Source: Nonomuraea ceibae (GTDB lineage: Bacteria > Actinomycetota > Actinomycetes > Streptosporangiales > Streptosporangiaceae). From it: DNA of 64,000 bases. Shown here one piece after another: positions 1 to 8,496 of the stretch. The notes beneath the pieces are model-generated. The model did not search any database. It saw only the letters and a list, made by a program, of their open reading frames with translations, and had not been told where the DNA came from. How positions within the stretch are numbered: the stretch's first letter is position 1; every line of letters starts with the position of its first letter. The stretch covers positions 1 to 64,000 of the forward strand of contig NZ_JAHKRO010000010.1 in assembly GCF_019396325.1 (NCBI RefSeq). Reading direction: 5' to 3'. The position numbers and the translations under genes are program-made.

Positions 1-1247
1 CTCAAGCGGGGCCGGGACGGCGTCCACACCGCCCGGGTGAAGTACCCGGCCCACCACGCCACCAAGGCCGCGGTGCAGGGCCTGCCGTTGAGGGTGAAGC
101 TCACCGGGGCCGGGGCCGGGGCGGTGTGGGAGGCGGTGAAGCCGACCTGGGTGGACGAGCCCGGGCGCAGCACCTTGTTCCACGACCGCGCGGCGCCGGA
201 GAAGCGCGCCCCGCTCTGGGTCCAGTCGGCCGACCAGCCGGCGACCAGGCGCGGGGCCGGCTCCGGGTAGTCCAGGGTCAGCGTCCAGCCGTCGATCACC
301 GCAGTGCCGGTGTTACGCACGGTGATCTCGGCGCTCAGCGTCGGACCCCACGTCGCCGCCCGGTAGGACACCGCGCACTCCAGGCCGGGTGACGAGGTGG
401 GCGAGGGCAGGCCCGGCCTCGCCAGCGCCGACAGCGGGTCCGACGGCGCGCTGAGGTTGCCGGCCGCGTCCCTCGCCACCACCACGTACGTGTAGCGCTG
501 CCCGGTGACGAGGCCGGATTCGGCGAAGTTCGGGAACGTCGAGGCGGCGAGCGTGCCGGCCTTGACGTACCCGGTGACGCTCTCGCGGTAGACGTCGTAC
601 GCGGTCACCGCCACGTTGTCGGTCGACGGCTGCCAGCAGAAGGTGACGCCGTGGTAGTCCTGGAGGCAGGCGTCACGCAGGCCGGTCGGCTTGCTCGGCG
701 GCAGGCGGTCGCCGGGCGGCGGGGTGGGCGTCGAGGTGGGCGACATGCCGGTCACCGCGGTCACCGTGATCAGGCCGGAGGGGCGGCTGACGTTGCCCGC
801 GGCGTCCCTGGCGACGACGTACATCGTGTAGGCGCGGCCGAGCTCGCCGGAGAAGCCGCCGACCGTGCCGGTCGTGGTGGCGGCGCGGGTGAATTCGTCG
901 GGGTCCAGCCGGTAGAGGTCGTACGCGACGACGCCGGTGTCGTCGGAGGAGGCGTTCCAGCAGATGGAGGCGTAGCCGGTGGGGGACGGCGCGAGCGGCA
1001 CCGGGCACGGCCGCTCCCCGGCCGGCCGGGTCGGCGGCGTCGTGTCGACGGCCTCCCCGTCAGCGGCTTCCCCGGCGGCCGGGCCGGGCTGCGCGCCGGT
1101 GGGCGCCGGTGCGGCGGCGGCCAGGTGGGGCGGGGCGGCGGCGGCCTGGCCTGCCGGGCCGATCGCCAGGAAGGCGACGAGCAGCGCCAGCGTGACGAAC
1201 CCGAGGGTGAGGAGGACCGCTCCCGCAGACCGGCTTCCGGTGCGCAT
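1..1247 (-). CDS. Secreted FN3-FN3-CBM2 carbohydrate-binding protein (3' end outside window)
   Basis: This is the first ~415 codons of a minus-strand gene; the frame stays open to base 1, so the C-terminus lies outside. The ATG at 1247 begins a signal peptide (MRTGSRSAGAVLLTLGF, then an Ala/Leu core). A Pro/Ala linker leads to two fibronectin type III domains at about residues 70-160 and 185-285; both carry the AYDxYR and VVARDAAGN signatures. From about residue 300 a family 2 carbohydrate-binding module follows, with WSADWTQSGARFSG, SWNKVLRPG and a closing NGRPC. FN3 linkers with CBM2 are usual in actinomycete cellulases and chitinases, so a glycan-targeting exoprotein is likely. Here the domains are N-terminal and no catalytic domain is visible. 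The frame continues for about 25 codons past the usual CBM2 end, so a domain beyond base 1 is possible. Confidence 0.85.
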   Translation of the reverse strand, partial: MRTGSRSAGAVLLTLGFVTLALLVAFLAIGPAGQAAAAPPHLAAAAPAPTGAQPGPAAGEAADGEAVDTTPPTRPAGERPCPVPLAPSPTGYASICWNASSDDTGVVAYDLYRLDPDEFTRAATTTGTVGGFSGELGRAYTMYVVARDAAGNVSRPSGLITVTAVTGMSPTSTPTPPPGDRLPPSKPTGLRDACLQDYHGVTFCWQPSTDNVAVTAYDVYRESVTGYVKAGTLAASTFPNFAESGLVTGQRYTYVVVARDAAGNLSAPSDPLSALARPGLPSPTSSPGLECAVSYRAATWGPTLSAEITVRNTGTAVIDGWTLTLDYPEPAPRLVAGWSADWTQSGARFSGAARSWNKVLRPGSSTQVGFTASHTAPAPAPVSFTLNGRPCTAALVAWWAGYFTRAVWTPSRPRL

Positions 1248-1448
1248 GACTTCCCCTATCGCATCGTGTCCCCCCGCGGTGATTCTGCGGCATTTCCGGC
1301 ATCGGGCATAGATACGATTTCGGGGATAGCGGACGTGTGGTTGGTGCTCGCCGTCCGGCTCGTGGGGGAATCCGAACCCGGCGTTAAAGAGCCCAATGCC
1401 CACATCCTCCTAACCTGGCGGTATGCGGTGGAATGAACCCGGCTGGCC

Positions 1449-3590
1449 GTGACGCGGCACGACGGCGACGGCCCGGCTCCGGGTGCGGCGACCGAGGCGT
1501 CCCGCCTGGACGAGGTGCTGATCGAGACGGTCTTCGGCGCGGGAGCCCACATCGGCATCGCGTACGTCCTCGACGAGGACGGCCAGGTCCTGCGGATGGT
1601 GTCGGCCATGGGGCTGCCGGTCTCCATCGCCCGCGTGTGGGCGAGCATCAGGCTCAACGACGCGGCGCCGGTCTCGGTGTCGGTGCGCGACCGGCGGCTG
1701 CTGTGGTTCGGCGACCGGGAGGCGCTGGCCAGGGAGTTCCCCGGGGTGGCGCTGACGCTGCCGTACCCGTTCGCGATGGCGACCGCGCCGCTCGGCTCGG
1801 GGGGCGGCGTGTGGGGCGGGATCGTCCTCGCCTGGCCCGCCGGTCACCCGGCCGACCTCACCGTACGCCAGCTCAAGGTCATCGACGACTGCTGCGGCGC
1901 GATGGGCGACCTGCTGCGCCGGGCGAGCGAGCGCGGCCGTCCGATCACCGCTGGGGACCATCCCCGGATCCTCGACCCGGTACGCGCCCACCAGCGCGAA
2001 CCGCGTGCCGCGCAGGCCGCGCTGCGGGCCTTCGACGCCCTGCCTGAGGGCTACTGCCACCTGGACGCCCAGGCGCGCGTGGCGTTCGTCACCGCGCAGG
2101 GCGCGCAACTGCTCGACGCGACCCCGTCGGAGCTGGTGGGCCGGCGGCTGGGCGTGGCCGTGCCCTGGCTGGGCGACCCGGTCTACGAGGAGCAGTACCG
2201 CCTCGCGGTCGTCAGCCACCAGCCCACCCGGGTCACCGCCCGCCGCCCCGACGGCAGGCAACTGCTGCTGCAGTGGTTCCCGAGCGTGCCGGGCATGACC
2301 CTGCGCATCACGCCGACCGCGGCGGCCGCGCTGCCCCCGGCCGCCGGCGGCGGGCAGCCGCTGCGCACGGCCGGGCTGCACGAGCTGCTGCACCTGGCGA
2401 CCAGCCTGGCCCAGGCGACGAGCGCCCAGGACGTGATCGACCTCGTCGCCGACCACGTCGTGCCCGTCTACGGGGCGCAGGGCCTGGCCATCATCACCTG
2501 GGAGAGCGGCCGCATGCGCGTGGTCGCCGCGCGCGGCTACACCCGGCAGCTCATCGAGGAGTTCGACGGCCGCCCGGCGCTGCGCCGCGTCAGCCCGCCA
2601 GGCGGCTCCGACCCGGGCAGGCCGTCCTTCTACGCGACCAGGGACGAGCTCTTCCAGGCGTACCCGGACCTGCCCGAGTCCGCCGTCATGGAAGCCTGGG
2701 CGGTGCTCCCGCTGGTCACCTCGGGCCGCCCCATCGGCACCTGCGTGCTGGCCTTCGACCGTCCGCACCGGTTCAGCGAGGAGGAGCGGGCGGCGTTCAC
2801 CGCGCTCGGCGGGCTGATCGCCCAGGCGTTCGAGCGCGCCTGGCTCTACGACAACAAGCACCAGCTCGCCCAGTCGATGCAGGCCAGCCTGCTGCCGCAC
2901 GCGCTGCCCAGGATCCCCGGGCTGGACGTGGCCGCCCGGTACGTGCCCGCCACCCCCGGCATGGACATCGGCGGCGACTTCTACGACCTCATCCGGCTCG
3001 GCGACTCCCAGGCCGCCGCCGTCATCGGCGACGTCCAGGGCCACGACATGACCGCCGCCGCCCTCATGGGCCAGGTGCGCACCGCCATCCGCACCCACGG
3101 CACCGCCGGCGCCACCTGCGGCGACGTGCTCGCCTACACCAACCGCATGATGACCGAGCTCGCCCCCGACCGCTTCACCAGCTGCCTCTACCTCACGCTC
3201 GACCTCGACCGCCACATCGCCTGCCTGGCCAGCGCCGGGCACCCGCCGCCCCTGATCAGCCGCCCCGGCGCCCCCACCCAGGTGATCGACGCCCCACCCG
3301 GCCTGCTGCTCGGCATCGACCCCGACGCCGAGTACACGACCCTGGACCTGCACGTGCCGCCGGGCTCCACGCTGACCCTCTACACCGACGGCCTCGTCGA
3401 GGAGCCCGGCCAGGACCTCGGCGACGCCATCGCCGCCCTGGCCGCCCGCTTCACCCCGGCGCCCGGCCGGCCCCTGCACAGCCTGGCCGAATCGCTCATC
3501 GGCCAGGTCACGAGACCCCGCACGGACGACACCGCCCTCCTCCTGCTCCGCAGCGCCCCGGAGGGGGTCAGTCGAAGGCGGGGAGGTTGA
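1449..3590 (+). CDS. PAS/GAF-domain SpoIIE-family serine phosphatase
   Basis: A 713-residue multidomain PP2C-like phosphatase that probably dephosphorylates a STAS anti-anti-sigma factor in a partner-switching cascade. Order: an N-terminal GAF-like region (about 15-165), a PAS-like segment (about 185-275, ALPEGYCHLDAQARV), a GAF domain (about 320-475), then the SpoIIE catalytic domain (about 490-705). The metal-binding signatures GGDFYDL, GDVQGHDM and the terminal TDDTALLLL are all present, so the enzyme should be active. No transmembrane segment is seen, so the sensing is cytoplasmic. The start is GTG at 1449. Its 3' end overlaps the convergent STAS gene by 23 bp, which suggests the two are a functional pair. 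The input signal is unknown. Confidence 0.92.
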   Translation: MTRHDGDGPAPGAATEASRLDEVLIETVFGAGAHIGIAYVLDEDGQVLRMVSAMGLPVSIARVWASIRLNDAAPVSVSVRDRRLLWFGDREALAREFPGVALTLPYPFAMATAPLGSGGGVWGGIVLAWPAGHPADLTVRQLKVIDDCCGAMGDLLRRASERGRPITAGDHPRILDPVRAHQREPRAAQAALRAFDALPEGYCHLDAQARVAFVTAQGAQLLDATPSELVGRRLGVAVPWLGDPVYEEQYRLAVVSHQPTRVTARRPDGRQLLLQWFPSVPGMTLRITPTAAAALPPAAGGGQPLRTAGLHELLHLATSLAQATSAQDVIDLVADHVVPVYGAQGLAIITWESGRMRVVAARGYTRQLIEEFDGRPALRRVSPPGGSDPGRPSFYATRDELFQAYPDLPESAVMEAWAVLPLVTSGRPIGTCVLAFDRPHRFSEEERAAFTALGGLIAQAFERAWLYDNKHQLAQSMQASLLPHALPRIPGLDVAARYVPATPGMDIGGDFYDLIRLGDSQAAAVIGDVQGHDMTAAALMGQVRTAIRTHGTAGATCGDVLAYTNRMMTELAPDRFTSCLYLTLDLDRHIACLASAGHPPPLISRPGAPTQVIDAPPGLLLGIDPDAEYTTLDLHVPPGSTLTLYTDGLVEEPGQDLGDAIAALAARFTPAPGRPLHSLAESLIGQVTRPRTDDTALLLLRSAPEGVSRRRGG

Positions 3591-3942
3591 GCAGGTCCAG
3601 CAGCCTGGCTATCTGGGCGGGGACGTTGCGGATGTGGGCCGCGCCGTCGGCGGCGAAAGCGGTCAGGGCCCTGACGACCGAGATGTCGGCGAACGTCACC
3701 CGGCCGAGGTCGACGATGAGCTGGTCGTCGATGCGCCGGGCCTGGGTCAGCGTGGACATCGCCTCGCGCCTGTTGGTGACGTCGATCTCGCCGGCGAGCC
3801 GGATCACCGTCGACTCGGGCGTCAGGCTGCACGTGATGCGCAGCTGGTGGTCGACGTACAGCACCTGCTCGGGCGGGACCAGGGAACGGACGGCAACGCA
3901 CTCGCCAGACCGCGTTGGCTCGCCGATTCCGTTCACCGTCAT
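3568..3942 (-). CDS. STAS-domain anti-sigma factor antagonist-like protein
   Basis: A 124-residue protein, almost entirely one STAS domain (TVIRLAGEIDVTNRR ... QLIVDLGRVTFADISVVRAL), as in RsbV/SpoIIAA. Such proteins bind an anti-sigma kinase when unphosphorylated and are reset by SpoIIE phosphatases, one of which is convergent at 1449-3590. The ATG at 3942 fits the domain start. In SpoIIAA the phosphorylated Ser directly follows the conserved Asp (DSSG); here the motif is ADIS, so that position is Ile and only the next residue is Ser. The switch may therefore use a shifted Ser or not be phosphorylated. No anti-sigma kinase gene is in the window. It is divergent from the winged-helix gene at 4021 with a palindrome between them. 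Confidence 0.85.
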   Translation of the reverse strand: MTVNGIGEPTRSGECVAVRSLVPPEQVLYVDHQLRITCSLTPESTVIRLAGEIDVTNRREAMSTLTQARRIDDQLIVDLGRVTFADISVVRALTAFAADGAAHIRNVPAQIARLLDLLNLPAFD

Positions 3943-3956
3943 AGGGAGAAGTTTAC

Positions 3957-3972
3957 CGGAAAAAATTTTCCG
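3957..3972. promoter_or_regulatory. Inverted repeat between divergent STAS and winged-helix genes
   Basis: Two perfect 7-bp arms, cggaaaa and ttttccg, flank a 2-bp spacer. This AT-rich core stands out from its GC-rich surroundings and lies in the 78-bp gap between divergent starts at 3942 and 4021. The position suits an operator controlling both genes, most simply autoregulation by the adjacent winged-helix protein. No binding data; inference from symmetry and position. Confidence 0.5.
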
Positions 3973-4020
3973 TAGACATCCTTCTGTCGTTGAAGCTTCC
4001 TCCTGTACCATGTTCTGGCG

Positions 4021-4410
4021 ATGGACCACGATGCTGGCAGGCGTTCCTCCTGGACGTTCCTCACCAACCACGCCCGCGTGCTGTTGGCGATAGCGGCGGA
4101 CCCAGAGCTTCGCATGCGCGACATCGCCGCCCGGATCGGCATCACCGAACGGGCCGCGCAGGGCATCGTGAGCGACCTGGAGGACGGCGGCTACCTGGAG
4201 CGCATCCGGGTCGGCCGCCGCAACCACTACCGGCTCAGGCCCGAGCGGCAGTTCCGGCACCCCACCGAGGCAGGCATGCCCGTCCAGGCGCTGATCGACA
4301 TGTTCACCCAGCGCGACGACGACCAGCGGACGATGCGCGACGACCACCAGCGGACGATGCGCTCCGAGCTGCACCAGGTCGCCGGCCCGCTCTCCCCCGG
4401 CGCCGCCTGA
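4021..4410 (+). CDS. Winged-helix (MarR/ArsR-like) transcriptional regulator
   Basis: A 129-residue protein whose first ~85 residues form a winged helix-turn-helix: RVLLAIAADPELRMRDIAARIGITERAAQGIVSDLEDGGYLERI then the wing VGRRNHYRL. This resembles small single-domain MarR/ArsR-like DNA-binding proteins of actinomycetes. The C-terminal tail holds a near-perfect tandem repeat (DDDQRTMR, DDHQRTMR) of unknown role, encoded by a local duplication around 4315-4360. The ATG at 4021 follows the divergent promoter region with the palindrome at 3957-3972. It converges on the small membrane protein gene at 4417. Confidence 0.8.
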   Translation: MDHDAGRRSSWTFLTNHARVLLAIAADPELRMRDIAARIGITERAAQGIVSDLEDGGYLERIRVGRRNHYRLRPERQFRHPTEAGMPVQALIDMFTQRDDDQRTMRDDHQRTMRSELHQVAGPLSPGAA

Positions 4411-4416
4411 CGGGGC

Positions 4417-4875
4417 TCAGGCGAGGGCGGCGATCTCGATCCGGGTGCGGTCGGCGGGCGCCGTCAGGCACGGCAGCACGACGTTCCCCCGTTCCAGGCG
4501 CTCCCCCGTCGACGAGGTGAGCCGGGCCGTCCGGTCGATCTCGTACGGGCTGCCGTTCCGAGGGGTGACCCGCAGCCGCAGCCACCAGATGTAGCGCCCG
4601 TTGAGCTTGTTGTCGGTCTGGTCGGCCCGCAGCACCGCCGCCTCGCACGGCAGCGCCGCCACGCGCTCCTCCGCCGTGAAGGCGCTCAGCGCGGCCGACT
4701 CCAGGCTCGCGAACGAGAAGTGCCCCAGGGCGAGGATCCCCGCGGCCAGCAGCGAGAACAGGGCCGTGACGTACGCGCCGACCCGGGTCTGCGGACGCCG
4801 CCTCAGCACGAGGAACATCACCACCGCGACGATCACCGCGATCACGGCGAACATCCCGAAGACGGTCGACGCCAT
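4417..4875 (-). CDS. Small membrane protein with two TM helices and extracytoplasmic domain
   Basis: A 152-residue protein of unknown function. Residues 5-25 (FGMFAVIAVIVAVVMFLVL) and about 35-55 are hydrophobic helices flanking a basic RRRPQTR turn. The C-terminal ~95 residues are soluble and contain two Cys that could pair (LPCEAAV and VLPCLTA), plus a beta-rich stretch RYIWWLRLRVTPRNGSPYEIDRTARLT. That pattern resembles DUF3592-like envelope domains, but I do not recognise the family with certainty. The stop lies 6 bp from the convergent winged-helix gene. Confidence 0.7.
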   Translation of the reverse strand: MASTVFGMFAVIAVIVAVVMFLVLRRRPQTRVGAYVTALFSLLAAGILALGHFSFASLESAALSAFTAEERVAALPCEAAVLRADQTDNKLNGRYIWWLRLRVTPRNGSPYEIDRTARLTSSTGERLERGNVVLPCLTAPADRTRIEIAALA

Positions 4876-4984
4876 CGTCCATCCCTCACGTTGAAGGGCG
4901 GGGCCCGGGGGCCGGCCCTGTCCGATCCGACACCGGCAGTGGACCAGCCGTCGCTTGCGCGCCGCCTGCAGCCCGCATGAAGCG

Positions 4985-5182
4985 TCAGGCGGCCGGGTCC
5001 CGCTTCTCCTCGCGTTCGGCCCGCGTCCAGAAGCCGAACTCCAGCACCACGGTCTGCCCGAGCCTCAGCAGCTCCTCGGCGTGCCGCGAGAACCGCCGCT
5101 CCAGCCGCCTGGCCGGCGTCGTCTTCCCCGCGCCGGGCAGCCCGCACAGCAGGATCAGCCTGGGCCCCGGGCCCGTGTCCAT
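4985..5182 (-). pseudogene. Internally deleted P-loop kinase (AAA_33/zeta-like) remnant
   Basis: The 65-codon frame starts with a clear P-loop, LILLCGLPGAGKTTPARRLE, and then runs straight into AEELLRLGQTVVLEFGFWTR followed by AEREEKRD and a stop. In intact ATP-dependent kinases of this family those two blocks are separated by several tens of residues (the DEW-type substrate segment and a helix), and a further C-terminal half follows. Both are missing here. The frame is uninterrupted, so a short peptide could be made, but catalysis is unlikely. I read it as a deletion derivative of a resistance-type P-loop kinase. Confidence 0.7.
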
Positions 5183-5317
5183 CGGCACCACACCGACAGC
5201 ATGGCAGCGATCCCGGCTGTCAGCGGCCGTGTCAGCGCGAAGGCGGCCCGCTGTCAGGGCGGCCCGCGATGGTTGAGCCATCACCCGGAACCACCCCAGG
5301 AAAAGGAACCCGCCACC

Positions 5318-5722
5318 ATGTCGATCACCCTCACCGACCAGGACCAGCTCACCCTCCGCGTCGCCGCCTGGGGCGCCGTCTCGCTGATGTCCGCCGCCGG
5401 CGCCGCCGGTTCGGCCCACAGGGTCGCCACCGAGGGCTCCATCGCGCTGACCTCGGCGACCGGCCCGGTCGGGCACGTGCTCGCCAAGGCCCCCAAGGGC
5501 GTCAAGTACGGCAGGACCGTCGCCGAGCTGGCCGACCAGGTGCTGCCCGCGCTGACGGAGTCGATGCGCCTGCTCGACCGGCAGGACCCGGCCGAGGCGG
5601 CCAACTTCCGCGGCACCGTCCTCGTCGCCGTGGACGCGGCGGCCCAGATCCACAAGGGCACGCCCAGCCCCGCCCTGGCGGACATGGCCCGCAAGATCAC
5701 CCAAGCCCTCGACGCCGCCTGA
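5318..5722 (+). CDS. Hypothetical protein, 134 residues
   Basis: A soluble protein beginning MSITLTDQDQLTLRVAAWGAVSLM, with no signal peptide. It is Ala-rich and appears mainly helical (ADQVLPALTESMRLLDRQDPAEAANFRGTVLVAVDAAAQIHKG). I do not recognise a known domain, though similar short proteins occur beside hydrolases and regulators in actinomycetes. The ATG at 5318 is preceded by a purine-rich aggaaaaggaa ribosome site. It ends 30 bp before the serine hydrolase at 5753, in the same direction, so the two are probably co-transcribed. Confidence 0.7.
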   Translation: MSITLTDQDQLTLRVAAWGAVSLMSAAGAAGSAHRVATEGSIALTSATGPVGHVLAKAPKGVKYGRTVAELADQVLPALTESMRLLDRQDPAEAANFRGTVLVAVDAAAQIHKGTPSPALADMARKITQALDAA

Positions 5723-5752
5723 CTTCACCCCACGCGAAGGAGCCACACCGCC

Positions 5753-6847
5753 ATGTCTTCCCCCATCCAGCAGGACCGCCCGGAGCTGCGGAAGGTCATC
5801 CAGGAGATGGTCGATTCCGGATTCGTCGGAGTGTCGCTGCGCGTACACGACGAGCGGGGCACGTGGACCGGCAGCGCCGGAGCGAGCGAGCTGGGCGGCA
5901 CCGCCCGGCCGCCCGCCGGCGGACACGTGCGGATCGGCAGCAACACCAAGACCTTCACCGCCACCGTGGTGCTGGGACTGGTGGCCGAGGGCCGCATCGC
6001 CCTCGACACCCCGGTCGACGACCACCTGCCGGAGTTCGGGCTCGACCGGCGCATCACGGTGCGGATGCTGCTCCAGCACACCAGCGGGATCTTCAACTTC
6101 ACCGGCGACTTCGACCCCGACGGCACGTACGTGCCCGGGATCCCCGCCACCACCGCAGGCCAGGAGTGGGTGGAGGGCCGGTTCACCACCTACGCGCCCG
6201 AGGAGCTGGTACGGGTGGCGCTGGCCAAGCCGGCCCGGTTCGAGCCGGGCGCCGGCTGGAGTTACTCCAACACCAACTACGTGCTGGCCAGGCTGCTGAT
6301 CGAGCAGGTCACCGGCCGCCCGGTGGCCGAGGAGATGCGGCGGCTGATCCTGGACCCGCTCGGCCTGACCGGCACCCTCCAGCCGACCGCCGAGACCGGC
6401 GTCCCCGCCCCGCACGCCCACGCCTACTACCGCTACGAGGAGGACGGCCAGGCCCGGACCGTCGACGTCACCGCGCAGAACCCGTCGTGGATCTCCAGCG
6501 GCGGCGACATGATCTCCACCACCGCCGACCTGCACACGTTCATCTCCGCGCTGGTCGGCGGCAGGCTCCTGCCCGCCGAGCTGCTGGCCGAGATGCTGAC
6601 GCCGGAGTCCAAGGCCGGCTACGGCCTGGGCGTGTTCGTCCAGGAGGTGCCGGGCGGCGGCACCGTCATCACCCACAACGGCGGCATGGCCGGGCACGCG
6701 GCGCTGATGTACAGCACCCCCGACGGCGGCACGACCCTCACCGCCGCCCTCAACTACGTGGACGACGCCGCCCTGTCGCTCGGCCCGGCCTTCCAGCAGG
6801 CGACCCAGCGCCTGGTCGCCGAGGTCTTCGGCACCCCGGCTCCCTAA
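5753..6847 (+). CDS. Serine hydrolase, beta-lactamase/DD-peptidase class C fold
   Basis: A 364-residue penicillin-binding-fold hydrolase. The three catalytic motifs are intact: SNTK (Ser63 to Lys66), YSN (171-173) and HNG (308-310, the KTG-equivalent). No signal peptide is visible, so it may act in the cytoplasm or leave by another route. Members include D-alanyl-D-alanine carboxypeptidase homologues, esterases and D-aminopeptidases; the substrate cannot be read from sequence. ATG at 5753 follows a cgaaggagcc ribosome site. It lies 30 bp after the hypothetical protein at 5318 and about 90 bp before the NicX/M29-like gene. Confidence 0.88.
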   Translation: MSSPIQQDRPELRKVIQEMVDSGFVGVSLRVHDERGTWTGSAGASELGGTARPPAGGHVRIGSNTKTFTATVVLGLVAEGRIALDTPVDDHLPEFGLDRRITVRMLLQHTSGIFNFTGDFDPDGTYVPGIPATTAGQEWVEGRFTTYAPEELVRVALAKPARFEPGAGWSYSNTNYVLARLLIEQVTGRPVAEEMRRLILDPLGLTGTLQPTAETGVPAPHAHAYYRYEEDGQARTVDVTAQNPSWISSGGDMISTTADLHTFISALVGGRLLPAELLAEMLTPESKAGYGLGVFVQEVPGGGTVITHNGGMAGHAALMYSTPDGGTTLTAALNYVDDAALSLGPAFQQATQRLVAEVFGTPAP

Positions 6848-6935
6848 CGCGTACCGTAAGATGACAACCACGAAGAGTAGTTTCGCCGGGCTTCCCCCGC
6901 CACCACCGGACCGGCCGCGAAGAGGGGAAACCCGG

Positions 6936-8096
6936 GTGACCACGACTCCGTACGCATCGTCGCCGTTCAGCTATGTCTCCGAGCCGCCCGCCGCCCCCAA
7001 CGCGATCGCGGAGCTGATGCCGGGGGTCCGCAACCTGCTGCGGCACGTCCAGCTCCGGCCGGACGACCGGGTCCTGATCCTGACCGAGCACACCGCCGAC
7101 CCGGTCGTGATCCAGGCCGTCGCCGCCGGCGCCGCCTACGAGGGCGCGGACGTGCGCATCCTGTCGGTGCCGCCGTTCAGCCCCGGCGGGTGGGACGCCG
7201 AGCCCTCGCTGCAGGTCGAGGTGGCCGCGGTCGGCCAGGCCGACGTGGTCATCAGCGCCACCTGGTGGGCCGAGGTGCACACAGCGCCGCTCTTCTTCGA
7301 CCAGGTCATGGCCATGCCCGTGCGCTTCGCGTCGCTGCACATGGCCGCCACCGCGGGGGCGTTCCTCACCGGGGCCCGGTTCCCCAACGAGCTCTTCTAC
7401 GCGCTCAAGCAGCGCGCGCTGAGCCGCCTCACCGAGGCGGGGACGATCCGGGTGACCTCCGCCTCGGGCACGGACCTGACCATGTCGGGGCTCACCTTCG
7501 CCCCCGACGGCGGGCCTATCCAGACGGGCACCTGGCAGCCCTTCCCGTACGGCGGCGCCAACTTCTGGCCGACCCACACCGAGGGCGTGCTCGTCGTCGA
7601 GGACTCCACCTTCACCGGGGTCCCGGACGAGCCCGTACGGGTGACGCTGCGGGACAACCGGGTCAGTGCGATCGAGGGCGGGGCGGCGGCCGAGCAGATC
7701 CGCCGCCGCGCGCCGGGCGGCTACTACATGCGGCACGCGCTCATCGGCCTCAACCCGAAGGTGCGGATCGCCGGCGGCACCCAGTTCGAGCGCGAGAAGC
7801 ACGCGGGCGCGTTCTACTGCGGGCTCGACGCCCTGACCGGTGGCGTGGCGGAGACCACCGCTCCGGGGTTCGCGCACTGCGACTGCCAGATCGACCGGCC
7901 GACGGTCCACCTCGACGGCGAGCCGTTCGTGGACCGGGGACGCCTGCTCCTCCTCGACGATCCGGACCTGCGGGAGGTCGCCGCCCGGTTCGGCCCGCCG
8001 GACGTGCTTCTCGACGACAACCCGCTGCTGATCCTGCCCGCCCGCTACGCCGGAGGCCGGCTGGCGCCGGAGTCGAGGCCGCTCACGCCCGCCTGA
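6936..8096 (+). CDS. M29 aminopeptidase/NicX-type dioxygenase-like metalloprotein
   Basis: A 386-residue protein resembling the aminopeptidase T (M29)/2,5-dihydroxypyridine 5,6-dioxygenase superfamily. The metal-site regions are recognisable: EREKHAGAFYCGLD (His289) and AHCDCQIDRP (His314, Asp316), matching the two His plus one Asp that bind iron in NicX. Substrate assignment is not possible from sequence, and a peptidase role is not excluded. I chose the GTG at 6936 (MTTTPYASSPFSY) because agaggggaaa precedes it; an upstream ATG at 6861 would add 25 low-complexity residues. The 3' end overlaps the convergent cupin gene by 52 bp. Confidence 0.72.
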   Translation: MTTTPYASSPFSYVSEPPAAPNAIAELMPGVRNLLRHVQLRPDDRVLILTEHTADPVVIQAVAAGAAYEGADVRILSVPPFSPGGWDAEPSLQVEVAAVGQADVVISATWWAEVHTAPLFFDQVMAMPVRFASLHMAATAGAFLTGARFPNELFYALKQRALSRLTEAGTIRVTSASGTDLTMSGLTFAPDGGPIQTGTWQPFPYGGANFWPTHTEGVLVVEDSTFTGVPDEPVRVTLRDNRVSAIEGGAAAEQIRRRAPGGYYMRHALIGLNPKVRIAGGTQFEREKHAGAFYCGLDALTGGVAETTAPGFAHCDCQIDRPTVHLDGEPFVDRGRLLLLDDPDLREVAARFGPPDVLLDDNPLLILPARYAGGRLAPESRPLTPA

Positions 8097-8425
8097 TCCA
8101 GGGGGCCGGCGAGGATGCTGATGCCCAGCATGCGGGCGCCCGTCTCGGTGCGGGGGCGGTGCGTGCTGCCCGGCGCGAACACCACGTAGCTGCCCGGCCC
8201 GAGCCGCCGGCCTCGGTCGACGAACTCTCCCGAGATCACGTAGTAGCGTTCCTCGCTCTCGTGGACGTCGACCTCGGGCCACTCGGCGCCGGGGGCGAAG
8301 TCGTACATCCAGCCGCGGGCCCAGGCGGTCGCCGGGAGCCGCCGCCGGATGATGCCGGGGACGACCTCGACGGGTTCGACCTCGTCTACGTTCAGGACCT
8401 GCATGTCAGGGGAGTCGTGCGTCAT
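8045..8425 (-). CDS. Cupin-domain protein
   Basis: A 126-residue single cupin barrel. The first cupin motif is degenerate (GWMYDFAPGAEWPEVDVHESEERYYVISGEF) but keeps the HxxExx(Y) core, and the second motif gives GSYVVFAPGSTHRP with the usual His. Such stand-alone cupins are often sugar- or small-molecule-binding proteins or dioxygenases; no specific reaction can be assigned. ATG at 8425 is about 70 bp from the divergent GlxA-type regulator gene, so a shared control region is likely. The last 52 bp overlap the convergent NicX/M29-like gene, making the tail GVSGLDSGASRPPA possibly dispensable. Confidence 0.8.
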   Translation of the reverse strand: MTHDSPDMQVLNVDEVEPVEVVPGIIRRRLPATAWARGWMYDFAPGAEWPEVDVHESEERYYVISGEFVDRGRRLGPGSYVVFAPGSTHRPRTETGARMLGISILAGPLDQAGVSGLDSGASRPPA

Positions 8426-8496
8426 GTCCCCATCGTGGTGAAGGCAACCGCATAGGGGCCAGTGTCACGATTGTCTCCTACAGGTATTTTCTTGCC

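Noticed and set aside
1410..3479. Long minus-strand open frame (about 690 codons) opposite the SpoIIE phosphatase gene
   Set aside because: Composition is Gly/Arg/His-rich without domains, typical of the antisense frame of a GC-rich gene.
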